Shown here: in pieces, positions 1 to 7,525 of the stretch
Numbering within the stretch: the first letter of the stretch is position 1
Layout of the letters: every line of letters starts with the position of its first letter
Assembly: GCA_964456445.1 (NCBI GenBank)
Contig: CAYWBI010000108.1
Span: forward strand, 1-13,323
Origin: CAYWBI01 sp964456445
GTDB taxonomy: Bacteria; Calditrichota; Calditrichia; Calditrichales; J004
Direction: 5' to 3'
Length of the DNA: 13,323 nucleotides
The notes under the pieces: model-generated
Told to the model about the DNA's origin: nothing
The model's database searches: none
What the model saw: the letters and a program-made list of their open reading frames with translations, nothing else
Position numbers and translations under genes: made by a program

Positions 1-951
1 TAATATTGTAAGTAGCAGAAATTCTGTACTGGCCACGCTTTCAATTCTATCGGTTTTGTCAATAAAAAACGTACTCGTATAATCTTCTACTTCTTTTAAT
101 AGGTCTATCTCAGCAGTTTTTGTTTTAAACCAGTAGGCGGCATCCACATTAAATTTGCCGCTGTCCGCCGCAAATTCAAAAGCCTGTTTCCTCATTCTGC
201 CCACTTCATCTACTATGTTTCCACTCAATTTTTTTTGATAAAAACTACGTATATTTTTTGGTGCAAAATTTTGGAATATCCTAAAATAAGTGTTTTGTTC
301 GGCCACTAATTCATTGAATTTATGAAACATCCCCGGCTGAAATTTTCCAGATCCAAAAGTATTGTTCAGTACGGCACGTTCAATACCGGCCCTTTCTTTT
401 CCCTGTAAAAAGTTTAAATAACTAAAGAGCAAACCACTCAGCTCGGCATTGGTGTTCAATTTGGATACAATTGAGACGGTACCCAAAAAATCGGCATTAA
501 TCCGTGTATAATAGCCAATGGCCATAGGTGTTGTTATTGACATGTTATCAATGGCGCCCCTTTTCCCGGAAAGCTCACCTAATTCGTTAAATGCAACGTT
601 AACGCCTTTTTGAAGTGTGGTAAATTTTTTTTTATAAAAACCTTTGTAAAATGATTTTAATTCGCCAATTTTAAGATCGGTTGTTTTTCGTTGCTTAGTG
701 AGTTCGTTTGAAAAACTTTGTCCCTTACTACCTAAAAAACCTGCCGTTAATCCACGTTCTTTTTGAAGTTCATGCACCAGGGCGCTAACCTTTACCGAAA
801 GTTTGGCCAATTGTTGTAAATTATCCATTTCATTGACAACCTGTTTTTTGTTGGTAAGCCCCCATATGGAAAAGATGGTAAAGCCTAATAAAGGCAAGAC
901 AAGCATTAGCAGCAGTTTGTTGCGGATTTTGATATTATTGAATAAAAACAT
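1..951 (-). CDS. NIT-domain membrane sensor protein, N-terminal part (runs off left edge)
   Basis: The minus-strand frame from ATG at 949-951 stays open for 317 codons to base 1, so this is the N-terminal part of a longer gene. A purine-rich AGGGG ribosome site lies 7 bases before the ATG. After a short basic start (NIKIRNK) comes a membrane segment at about residues 12-31, then a long helical extracytoplasmic region. It carries the two signatures of the nitrate/nitrite-sensing NIT domain: ELQKERGLTAGFLG (61-74) and FLQGKERAGIERA (191-203). A second hydrophobic stretch (FLLLTIL, 311-317) begins at the window edge and is probably the second membrane helix. In this family NIT domains feed cytoplasmic HAMP plus chemoreceptor, kinase, cyclase or GGDEF outputs. 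The output module lies outside the window, so signalling type and ligand are unknown. NIT assignment is from motif recognition. Confidence 0.88.
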   Translation of the reverse strand, partial: MFLFNNIKIRNKLLLMLVLPLLGFTIFSIWGLTNKKQVVNEMDNLQQLAKLSVKVSALVHELQKERGLTAGFLGSKGQSFSNELTKQRKTTDLKIGELKSFYKGFYKKKFTTLQKGVNVAFNELGELSGKRGAIDNMSITTPMAIGYYTRINADFLGTVSIVSKLNTNAELSGLLFSYLNFLQGKERAGIERAVLNNTFGSGKFQPGMFHKFNELVAEQNTYFRIFQNFAPKNIRSFYQKKLSGNIVDEVGRMRKQAFEFAADSGKFNVDAAYWFKTKTAEIDLLKEVEDYTSTFFIDKTDRIESVASTEFLLLTIL

Positions 952-1583
952 GGTTGTTCCCCTGTATATATAAAGCATCTACCTAAAAATAATTTCGGTT
1001 AGTGTTGTCCGTAATCAAGGTAATGGTTTTGCCTGGTCAATTATTGATCAATATAAATAATTGATTATGGATGCTAAAAGCCGGTTTTTAAAAACGGATG
1101 GAGGGGCTTTCGATGGGAATTGATCAGAAGGTAGATGTCGTAAGGTTTGCGTCCGGTGCAAGGCATATCCCCCATCCAGGGCATTCCGGCACCACTTTAA
1201 CTGCTTACAATGTCGTGGATGACTTGTGTGTCCGAAATTCGCTGTTCGTTTGTCTTTGCCATTCCGAAATAAAAACCGTTCCTGGCCCATTAATATTTAT
1301 TTAGGACAAATATGATTAAAAACACTTAAACAGAAATTAGGGGATGCCATCCTTTGATTCTTAAATATTGACCGTTTATCTTGGGTCAATTGGCCAATTA
1401 TATTTGCTGTGAAAATGTGGTTCAGCTAAGCAATGTTTTTTTCGGTCACACACCATAATTCCGTGTCAAAGGGAAATAAAAAGGACTATCGAAAGAGTTC
1501 ATATAAAACTGTACAAAAGCAGCGGGTCCGGCCCGACAGATTTAACGGGATTTTATATTGAAGCTAAATCAGGGAAAAGCCAA
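952..1583. other. Divergent intergenic spacer with several AT-rich palindromes
   Basis: This 632-base gap lies between the leftward NIT sensor and the rightward uracil-DNA glycosylase, so it must hold both promoters. I see no credible gene in it; short open frames on both strands around 1048-1304 overlap each other and resemble no family. It holds the perfect palindromes TATTGATCAATA (1042-1053), GTTTTTAAAAAC (1084-1095) and AATTGGCCAATT (1388-1399). It also has an inverted repeat ATTGACC/GGTCAAT (1367-1373 and 1384-1390) that abuts the last palindrome. TATATTTG at 1399-1406 matches the Bacteroidota -7 element TAnnTTTG, but no good -33 TTTG lies at the right distance. The block at about 1096-1290 is more GC-rich than its flanks. 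Confidence 0.6.
1367..1399. promoter_or_regulatory. Possible operator: inverted repeat plus abutting 12-bp palindrome
   Basis: ATTGACC at 1367-1373 is mirrored by GGTCAAT at 1384-1390 across a 10-base spacer. The second arm runs directly into the perfect palindrome AATTGGCCAATT at 1388-1399. The arrangement, about 190 bases before the glycosylase gene, suits a dimeric regulator. No regulator is encoded nearby, and AT-rich spacers produce such palindromes by chance, so this is tentative. Confidence 0.3.
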
Positions 1584-2303
1584 ATGAGATTACCAGCGGA
1601 ATGGGAAAACTTTTTAAATCCCTATTTTGATTTAAAGCATTTCTATCCCCGATTGGATACTTTTGTGGCCTCAATGGAACAGGTGATGCCGCAAAAAAAA
1701 AACATTTTCAATGTGTTCAATTATATGCCCCCTGCCGGTGTGCGCTGTGTTTTGTTCGGCGAGGACCCATATCCCAGGATTGCATCTGCATGTGGCGTTG
1801 CCTTTTGGGACATGGAGATAAAGGACTGGCAGAAAAAAACAAAGGGGAGTTCGCTGAAGAATATTTTAAAAGCGTTGCTTGTGGCAGAGGGCAAGGCCAA
1901 CTATAATTCGTCCATTGACGAATGCCGGGCCATTGCCGAGGAAATTGGTTTCCCATCCCCGCCCGCCTTATTCGGGCATTGGCTGGGGCAGGGTATTTTG
2001 TTGGTCAATACCGCGCTTACATATTCGGGCAAGGATGATAAAAACACACACATTGCGTTCTGGCGTGATTTTCACCGAAGTTTAATTCAAGCACTGAATG
2101 CCCGTCCCTCAAGCCCTTATTATATTTTATGGGGCGCCAAAGCACAAAAATGGCAAGACGAAATCAGCGCCACTATTGACCGACCGGTAAAAATCATTAA
2201 GCAGGGCCACCCAACTTTTCTGCATCAATTTATGGATAAAGACCGTCCCGGCTATTCACCATTCAAAGAAATCATAGATAAAGTGAAAATTTCCTGGTAT
2301 TAA
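1584..2303 (+). CDS. Divergent uracil-DNA glycosylase family protein (family-1-like fold)
   Basis: The 239-residue protein carries the landmarks of Ung-type uracil-DNA glycosylases in the right order. The water-activating loop is GEDPYP (59-64, catalytic Asp61). Phe74 in GVAFW is the uracil-stacking position. VNTALT (131-136) supplies the uracil-reading Asn132. ILWGAKAQ (161-168) matches the LLWG strand. GHPTFL (198-203) stands where HPSPLS sits and keeps the catalytic His199. In the family these enzymes excise uracil from DNA to start base-excision repair. The motifs differ from canonical GQDPYH and HPSPLS: Gln becomes Glu, His becomes Pro, and the serines of the minor-groove loop are replaced. 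This is therefore a distant clade rather than a standard ung, and substrate range is uncertain. ATG at 1584 follows an AGGGA site (1571-1575) by 8 bases. The gene appears to stand alone. Confidence 0.85.
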   Translation: MRLPAEWENFLNPYFDLKHFYPRLDTFVASMEQVMPQKKNIFNVFNYMPPAGVRCVLFGEDPYPRIASACGVAFWDMEIKDWQKKTKGSSLKNILKALLVAEGKANYNSSIDECRAIAEEIGFPSPPALFGHWLGQGILLVNTALTYSGKDDKNTHIAFWRDFHRSLIQALNARPSSPYYILWGAKAQKWQDEISATIDRPVKIIKQGHPTFLHQFMDKDRPGYSPFKEIIDKVKISWY

Positions 2304-2310
2304 CCATCAA

Positions 2311-2328
2311 ATTCAAACGTGTTTGAAT
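2311..2328. repeat. 18-bp near-perfect palindrome after the glycosylase gene
   Basis: ATTCAAAC (2311-2318) and GTTTGAAT (2321-2328) are exact reverse complements around a 2-base centre, 8 bases after the glycosylase stop codon and about 110 bases before the sensor-kinase start. As RNA it would form only a weak AT-rich hairpin with no following U-tract, so it looks more like a dimeric DNA-binding site than a terminator. The binding protein is unknown. Confidence 0.4.
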
Positions 2329-2371
2329 ATCACTAAACCCGCTGTAGGCCTAAGCTTTCGTTGAGTTTTAT

Positions 2372-2403
2372 TTTGAAACCAATTTATTAAAATGATATAT
2401 AGC
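2372..2403 (+). promoter_or_regulatory. Possible Bacteroidota-type promoter for the hybrid kinase
   Basis: TTTG at 2372-2375 is followed after 20 bases by TATATAGC (2396-2403). Spacing fits the -33 TTTG / -7 TAnnTTTG arrangement of Bacteroidota housekeeping sigma factor, but only the TA and one T of the -7 element match. The implied 5' leader is about 30 bases. Tentative. Confidence 0.25.
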
Positions 2404-2440
2404 GCTAAATAAAACAACATATTACCCGATTAGTTGTTCT

Positions 2441-5400
2441 ATGAAACGTCCTGATTCTATAAACAGATTAATAGCTTTCAATCTTGTACTGATTGTAGTG
2501 TTCATATTGGTGGGTAAATCTTTTGCGGATAAAATGCGTTTTGAGCATTTGACCGTTGAGCAGGGATTGTCAAATTCCACTGTTTATTCTATTATACAGG
2601 ATAAAGCAGGTTATTTATGGTTTGGCACCCCCAATGGTTTAAATAAATACGATGGTTATAAAGTTACGGTTTTTAAAAATATCCCCGGCGACACAACCTC
2701 GATTGTCTCAAACAACGCAGGGAACGTCTATTTGGCAAATGACGGAAAAATATGGATTGGTTCCTGGGGCGGTGGCGTGGATGTATTTGACCCAGGCACA
2801 AACAAAGCCATCCACTATACACATCATGCCGGTAATCCCAATTCCATAAGCGATAACCGCGTGCAATCCATCTTTGAAGACAGTAAAGGCAATATGTGGT
2901 TGGGCACCTTTAGCGGCGGGCTTGATCTGCTTGACCGTAAAACCGGCCATATTAGCCACTATAGACATGATCCAAAAAACGCAAAAAGTATCAGTAATAA
3001 CCGCGTATGGGCCATTGCGGAAAACTATGATGGGAAACTGTGGGTGGCGACCTCGAGGGGGCTAAACCTCTTTGATCCGTCAAATGGAGAATTTGAACAT
3101 TTTTTTCATAGCGATGCAGAGCCCAACAGTCTCAACCATGATATTGTACGCACTTTGCTTATGGTTGGTAACTCTGCTTTATGGATAGGCACGACAGCCG
3201 GGTTCAATCGACTCGACCTGAAAACAATGCGCTTCAAACGTTATTTGTATAATAAAAGCGGATTGTTCCGATTTAACAGTACGTCGATCAGCTGTATTGC
3301 ACTTGCCCGGGACGGTAAGCTGTGGATGGGGGCTGGAAGGGGGATTTACATCATAGACCCACAAACCGATAAATTACGGCATATCGTTCCCGACCCGGAT
3401 GACCCCGGAAGCTTAAACGATGAAGAAATCCGTTCCTTATACCGGGACCGCTCCGGTATATTCTGGATTGGAACAAAAAACAAAGGTATAAATAAATACG
3501 ATCCCACACGAAAAAAATTTAATAACTTTATATCCAGGGCCCCGGAGAAGTATCGTTTAAAGCATGTCGAGCTGAATGCCGTTCAAGGTGGATATTTTAA
3601 CAAACATTATTATATATTTTTTTCAAACACATATGGTTTGTACCGTTTTGAGCCGGCGCGAAATGACCTGCGTTTTTTTCCATTTAACAGCATTGATCAA
3701 AATTATCACCGTGGAAATTTCATTCGTTCAATAAAATTTGATCCATGGGAAAAAAATATTGTCTGGCTTACAACACAAAGCAGAATATATCGCTATAACC
3801 TTAATAATGATCAATTTTATGTTGAAGATTTGTCAATGTTGAATTCGCTCGACAGAGGCTTTTCAACTTTTACGTCCATTTTACTGTTTAACAATGATTT
3901 ATGGCTTGGAAATTACGCCAACGGTCTTTTTCGGTTTGACAGAAAATCAGAACTGATAGAACAAATCTTTACACATGTGCCCAAGGATAGCACAAGCCTC
4001 TCCCACAACGAAGTTTATTTTGTACAAAAAGCCGATACCGGCGGCATTTGGGTTGGCACCGGTACGGCCCTGGATTATTATTCACTTAAGACCGGTCTTT
4101 TTACACATCACCGTTTTAATAAAAATGGAGCGAACCACGAGCGACGTTTCTTTTGCATGTTTCAGGAATCAGACAACGTCATTTGGATTGGCACGGAAGA
4201 TGGCCTTTTGCGTTACATGCCCAAAATCGGCGCTTATAATCTATATACCTTAAACGATGGCCTGCCAGATAATCAGGTTAATTCTATTCTTCTGGATGAT
4301 GACCATAATCTTTGGCTTGGCACGGCACGTGGTTTAAGCCGGTTGGATTTAAGAACAATGCAATTTGCAAATTTTAATATTACCGACGGACTTATAAATT
4401 CCGAGTATGTACCAAACAGCGCATATAAAGCAGAAGATGGTACGCTATATTTTGGGGGCAAACAAGGTCTTGATTTCTTTGATCCAAAATCAATCAAGGT
4501 GAACCATTATAATCCGCCGGTAGTGCTAAACAGTCTGCAAATTTTCAATAAACGGGTAACCCCCGGGCCAAACAGTGTGTTGAAAAAGGTGATAAACGCC
4601 TCGGAGGCCATCGAACTGTCTTATAAGGATTATTTGTTTTCCATAGAATTTGCTGCCCTGGACTACAGTAAACCGGTTAAAATAAAATACGCGTATAAGC
4701 TGGAGGGCATTGATTCTGAATGGCTTTATACAACATCTGAAAGACGTTTTGCCACCTATACAAATGTTCCCGGCGGCGAATACACTTTTAAAGTTAAAGG
4801 AACCAATGATGATGGGCTGTGGAGCAAACAGGTTAAAACCCTCTCTATTAAGATCGTTCCCGCACTTTGGAACACATTCTGGTTCCGCCTTGCGGGAACC
4901 GCCTTTTTATTGGCGTTTATCGGTTCAATATTTAGAATGCGTTTTAGGTCGATCAATAACCGGAACCGCGAGCTATTTGAGATAAACTCTAAACTTAATG
5001 ATCAGATAGAAATGCGCGAGAAAGCAGAAAGAGAGAAAAATATTCTGCAAAAGCATTTGCTTCATGCGCAAAAAATGGAAGCCATTGGTTTATTGGCCGG
5101 TGGAATCGCACATGATTTTAACAACCTTCTTACGGCTATCATCGGTAATATTGGCCTTGCCCAACTTACATCCAGCGTGGACACTAAAACAGGAAACATT
5201 CTTGGTGCCGCGGAAAAAGCATGTTTACGCGCTAAAAGTCTTACCGAACAATTATTGACATTCTCAAAAGGGGGACAACCGATCCGGGAGGCCGCCTCCC
5301 TACAGGACGTTGTCCGTGAATCGTCCCAATTTGTCCTGGTTGGAACAAACGTAAAATGTGAAATCGACTATCCCGAAAATTTATGGCTGGCCGATATAGA

Positions 5401-6196
5401 CAAGGGGCAGATCAGCCAGGTTATTCAAAATTTAGTTATAAATGCCCGGCAGGCGATGTCCGCCGGAGGCAATATTTATATAAAAATGCGTAATGTTGAT
5501 GAAAAAAAACGTAAGGCATTAAACCTACTGGGCAGCCGTTATGTGGAAATGGAAGTCCGGGACGAAGGTCCTGGTATCGAAAAAAAAGATTTGGAAAATA
5601 TTTTTACACCTTACTTCAGCACAAAAAAAGAAGGCAGCGGTCTTGGCCTCGCGGTCACGTATTCGGTGATTGAGAAACATAAGGGTCTGATCCTCGCTGA
5701 TTCAACCGTGGGGCAGGGCACGACATTTCATCTTTACCTGCCGGCCTCATCGAAATCAAGCGTGGCCTTTGAGACCGAAGGCGCCCTTGTGCAAGGCGAT
5801 GTTGCCCATATCTTATTGATGGATGATGAAACCGCCATACAGGAAGTGGCGAAGGCCATGCTGGAAAAGCTTGGACATCGTGTTTCCGTTGTTGGGGACG
5901 GCAGACAGGCCATTGAAGTTTATAAAAAAGCTCTAGAAAATAATGACAAATTTGATGCGGTGGTTATGGACCTGACCATTCCCGGTGGCATGGGGGGCAA
6001 GGAAGCTATAAAGGTGTTAAGGCAAATAGACCCGCAAATTGTTGCCATTGTTTCCAGTGGCTATTCCAATGATCCAATTATGGCCAGCTATAAAGAGTTT
6101 GGTTTTAACGCTATCATGAGCAAGCCCTATACCGTTTCAGAATTGGCCATCGCCCTGCAAAAAGCCTTAAAGCTTGCATCAAGCGTTACCGGTTAG
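2441..6196 (+). CDS. Hybrid sensor histidine kinase with 14-blade periplasmic propeller, Y_Y_Y domain and C-terminal receiver
   Basis: This 1251-residue membrane signalling protein begins with a signal anchor (about 9-29). Fourteen Reg_prop-type blades follow (about 38-690), with repeats such as WFGTPNGLNKYDG (from Trp60), WIGSWGGGVDVFDP and WLGTARGLSRLDL; two 7-blade propellers fit. A Y_Y_Y domain (about 695-805) ends in the GEYTFKVKGTNDDGLWS signature. A membrane helix (about 812-832) and a coiled linker lead to a kinase core: GGIAHDFNN with phospho-acceptor His891, N-box NLVINARQA (997-1005), DEGPGI (1041-1046) and GSGLGLA (1065-1071). The receiver has acidic DDE (1128-1130), phospho-acceptor Asp1177 and Lys1228. 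The layout is that of Bacteroidota hybrid two-component systems, which mostly sense saccharides or other extracellular ligands, but no AraC-type DNA-binding domain follows the receiver. The output is therefore presumably a separate phosphotransfer or regulator protein, not seen nearby. No Shine-Dalgarno site precedes ATG 2441. Ligand unknown. Confidence 0.93.
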   Translation: MKRPDSINRLIAFNLVLIVVFILVGKSFADKMRFEHLTVEQGLSNSTVYSIIQDKAGYLWFGTPNGLNKYDGYKVTVFKNIPGDTTSIVSNNAGNVYLANDGKIWIGSWGGGVDVFDPGTNKAIHYTHHAGNPNSISDNRVQSIFEDSKGNMWLGTFSGGLDLLDRKTGHISHYRHDPKNAKSISNNRVWAIAENYDGKLWVATSRGLNLFDPSNGEFEHFFHSDAEPNSLNHDIVRTLLMVGNSALWIGTTAGFNRLDLKTMRFKRYLYNKSGLFRFNSTSISCIALARDGKLWMGAGRGIYIIDPQTDKLRHIVPDPDDPGSLNDEEIRSLYRDRSGIFWIGTKNKGINKYDPTRKKFNNFISRAPEKYRLKHVELNAVQGGYFNKHYYIFFSNTYGLYRFEPARNDLRFFPFNSIDQNYHRGNFIRSIKFDPWEKNIVWLTTQSRIYRYNLNNDQFYVEDLSMLNSLDRGFSTFTSILLFNNDLWLGNYANGLFRFDRKSELIEQIFTHVPKDSTSLSHNEVYFVQKADTGGIWVGTGTALDYYSLKTGLFTHHRFNKNGANHERRFFCMFQESDNVIWIGTEDGLLRYMPKIGAYNLYTLNDGLPDNQVNSILLDDDHNLWLGTARGLSRLDLRTMQFANFNITDGLINSEYVPNSAYKAEDGTLYFGGKQGLDFFDPKSIKVNHYNPPVVLNSLQIFNKRVTPGPNSVLKKVINASEAIELSYKDYLFSIEFAALDYSKPVKIKYAYKLEGIDSEWLYTTSERRFATYTNVPGGEYTFKVKGTNDDGLWSKQVKTLSIKIVPALWNTFWFRLAGTAFLLAFIGSIFRMRFRSINNRNRELFEINSKLNDQIEMREKAEREKNILQKHLLHAQKMEAIGLLAGGIAHDFNNLLTAIIGNIGLAQLTSSVDTKTGNILGAAEKACLRAKSLTEQLLTFSKGGQPIREAASLQDVVRESSQFVLVGTNVKCEIDYPENLWLADIDKGQISQVIQNLVINARQAMSAGGNIYIKMRNVDEKKRKALNLLGSRYVEMEVRDEGPGIEKKDLENIFTPYFSTKKEGSGLGLAVTYSVIEKHKGLILADSTVGQGTTFHLYLPASSKSSVAFETEGALVQGDVAHILLMDDETAIQEVAKAMLEKLGHRVSVVGDGRQAIEVYKKALENNDKFDAVVMDLTIPGGMGGKEAIKVLRQIDPQIVAIVSSGYSNDPIMASYKEFGFNAIMSKPYTVSELAIALQKALKLASSVTG

Positions 6197-6294
6197 ATAT
6201 TCATCTGCAAAATTTTTCCACGATCCTCATAATTTGACGCCAGGCTTAAGTATGATTTGTGTTTATACAGCTCTCGTTCCAAACGCTGATTTTA

Positions 6295-6325
6295 TTGAAC
6301 ATATCACCGCTAAGTATTAACTTTG
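6295..6325 (+). promoter_or_regulatory. Candidate Bacteroidota-type promoter for the deoxyhypusine-synthase homologue
   Basis: TTG at 6295-6297 is followed after 20 bases by TAACTTTG (6318-6325), an exact match to the -7 consensus TAnnTTTG at the expected distance from a -33 TTG. The predicted start of transcription near 6332 leaves a leader of about 28 bases before ATG 6360. This also supports an FCB-group host. Seen as pattern only. Confidence 0.5.
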
Positions 6326-6359
6326 TCCCATATTTTTAATCGACAATAATGGATGGACC

Positions 6360-7400
6360 ATGCAAAAAAGTCAAATCTTATCTACAAAAATCGAGCATAT
6401 TGATATAACAGAATATGATGTTGTTCCCCTTGTGGATGCCATGGGCAAAATGGCCTACCAGGCCAGAAACATCAATCGTGCAGCAAAAATTTACAATATG
6501 ATGCTCGCGGAAAAAGAGACCGTTGTATTTTTGACCCTGGCAGGTTCGTTGATAAGCGCCGGATTAAAAAAGGCAGTGGTCATCTTGCTGCAAAACAATA
6601 TGATTGACGCCATTGTCTCTACCGGCGCCAATATTGTTGATCAGGATTTTTTCGAGGCGCTCGGATTCTACCATTATAAGGGTGATCCCAAAGCCGACGA
6701 CAATCAACTGCGGGAACTGATGATTGACCGCATTTATGACACCTATATCGATGAGGAAGACCTGCGCAGCTGTGATGAGACCATCGCCAAAATTTGTGAC
6801 GGTCTGGAAAAACGACCGTATTCTTCGCGCGGGTTTATAAATGAGATGGGGCGTTATCTTGATGAAAATGGGCAATATTTATCCAGTCGTGAAGATTCCA
6901 TCGTCTATAATTGTTTTAAAAAAGACATCCCGGTTTTTGTCCCTGCCTTTAGTGATTGTTCTGCGGGCTTCGGTCTCGTGCATCACCAGTTCCATGCAAC
7001 GGGTCCAAGACTTACAATTGATTCTGCCGCTGATTTCCTGGAAATAACCCGTATAAAGATGGCACATCGGGAATCCGGTATTTTTATGCTGGGAGGGGGC
7101 GTTCCAAAAAACTTTGTTCAGGATATCGTTGTTGCAGCCGAGGTGCTTGGTGAAGATGTGCCCATGCACAAATATGCGGTTCAAATTACCGTTGCCGATG
7201 AACGTGATGGCGGTCTTTCCGGTTCTACGCTGAAAGAAGCATCTTCCTGGGGGAAAGTGGATGACACTTATGAACAAATGGTATATGGCGAGGCGACCGT
7301 GGCATTTCCATTGATTGCCGGTTATGCCTATCATAAAGGCGCCTGGAAACAACGTTACGAAAAAAGGTTGAACAATCTATTTGTCAATGCGGCCCGGTAG
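6360..7400 (+). CDS. Deoxyhypusine synthase family protein (bacterial homologue, possible polyamine synthase)
   Basis: All 346 residues follow the NAD-dependent deoxyhypusine synthase fold. Visible motifs are TGANIVDQDF (88-97, NAD-binding strand), IPVFVPAFSDCSAG (190-203), MLGGGVPKN (243-251), ADERDGGLSGSTLKEASSWGKV ending at 300 (active-site Lys299, equivalent to Lys329 of the human enzyme) and a VAFPLIAGYAYH C-terminal strand. In eukaryotes and archaea the family moves the aminobutyl group of spermidine to a lysine of eIF5A through an enzyme-imine intermediate on that lysine. Bacteria lack eIF5A. Bacterial relatives have been linked to making homospermidine or related polyamines, which is the likeliest role here, but the substrate cannot be read from sequence. 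GGGVPKNF replaces the human GGGMVKHH around a spermidine-contacting histidine. The ribosome site is weak (GGATGGA). The gene seems monocistronic, with its own promoter and terminator candidates. Confidence 0.88.
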   Translation: MQKSQILSTKIEHIDITEYDVVPLVDAMGKMAYQARNINRAAKIYNMMLAEKETVVFLTLAGSLISAGLKKAVVILLQNNMIDAIVSTGANIVDQDFFEALGFYHYKGDPKADDNQLRELMIDRIYDTYIDEEDLRSCDETIAKICDGLEKRPYSSRGFINEMGRYLDENGQYLSSREDSIVYNCFKKDIPVFVPAFSDCSAGFGLVHHQFHATGPRLTIDSAADFLEITRIKMAHRESGIFMLGGGVPKNFVQDIVVAAEVLGEDVPMHKYAVQITVADERDGGLSGSTLKEASSWGKVDDTYEQMVYGEATVAFPLIAGYAYHKGAWKQRYEKRLNNLFVNAAR

Positions 7401-7459
7401 CCAATGTGGCAAGCCGGGAACAATAAAATACGAAAGAAGATCGGCAACGAGAGAGAGTG

Positions 7460-7488
7460 GGTGCCATTCTTGTATGGTGTCTTTTTTT
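7460..7488 (+). terminator. Intrinsic terminator of the deoxyhypusine-synthase homologue
   Basis: GGTGCCAT (7460-7467) pairs with ATGGTGTC (7474-7481), using three G-T wobbles around a 6-base loop, and seven T residues follow (7482-7488). It sits 60 bases after the stop codon of the preceding gene and 37 bases before hldD, so the two genes are probably separately transcribed. Confidence 0.6.
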
Positions 7489-7525
7489 GCTGATAATGGC
7501 AGTAGCATAAAATTCTGGATATAAG

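Noticed and set aside
1048..1304. Overlapping short open frames of 80 codons (minus) and 68 codons (plus) in the first intergenic region.
   Set aside because: They overlap each other on opposite strands, show no family resemblance and have unusual residue composition; treated as non-coding.
2600..4500. Apparent repeat array.
   Set aside because: The repetition is at protein level (propeller blades of the sensor kinase), not DNA-level repeats or CRISPR.
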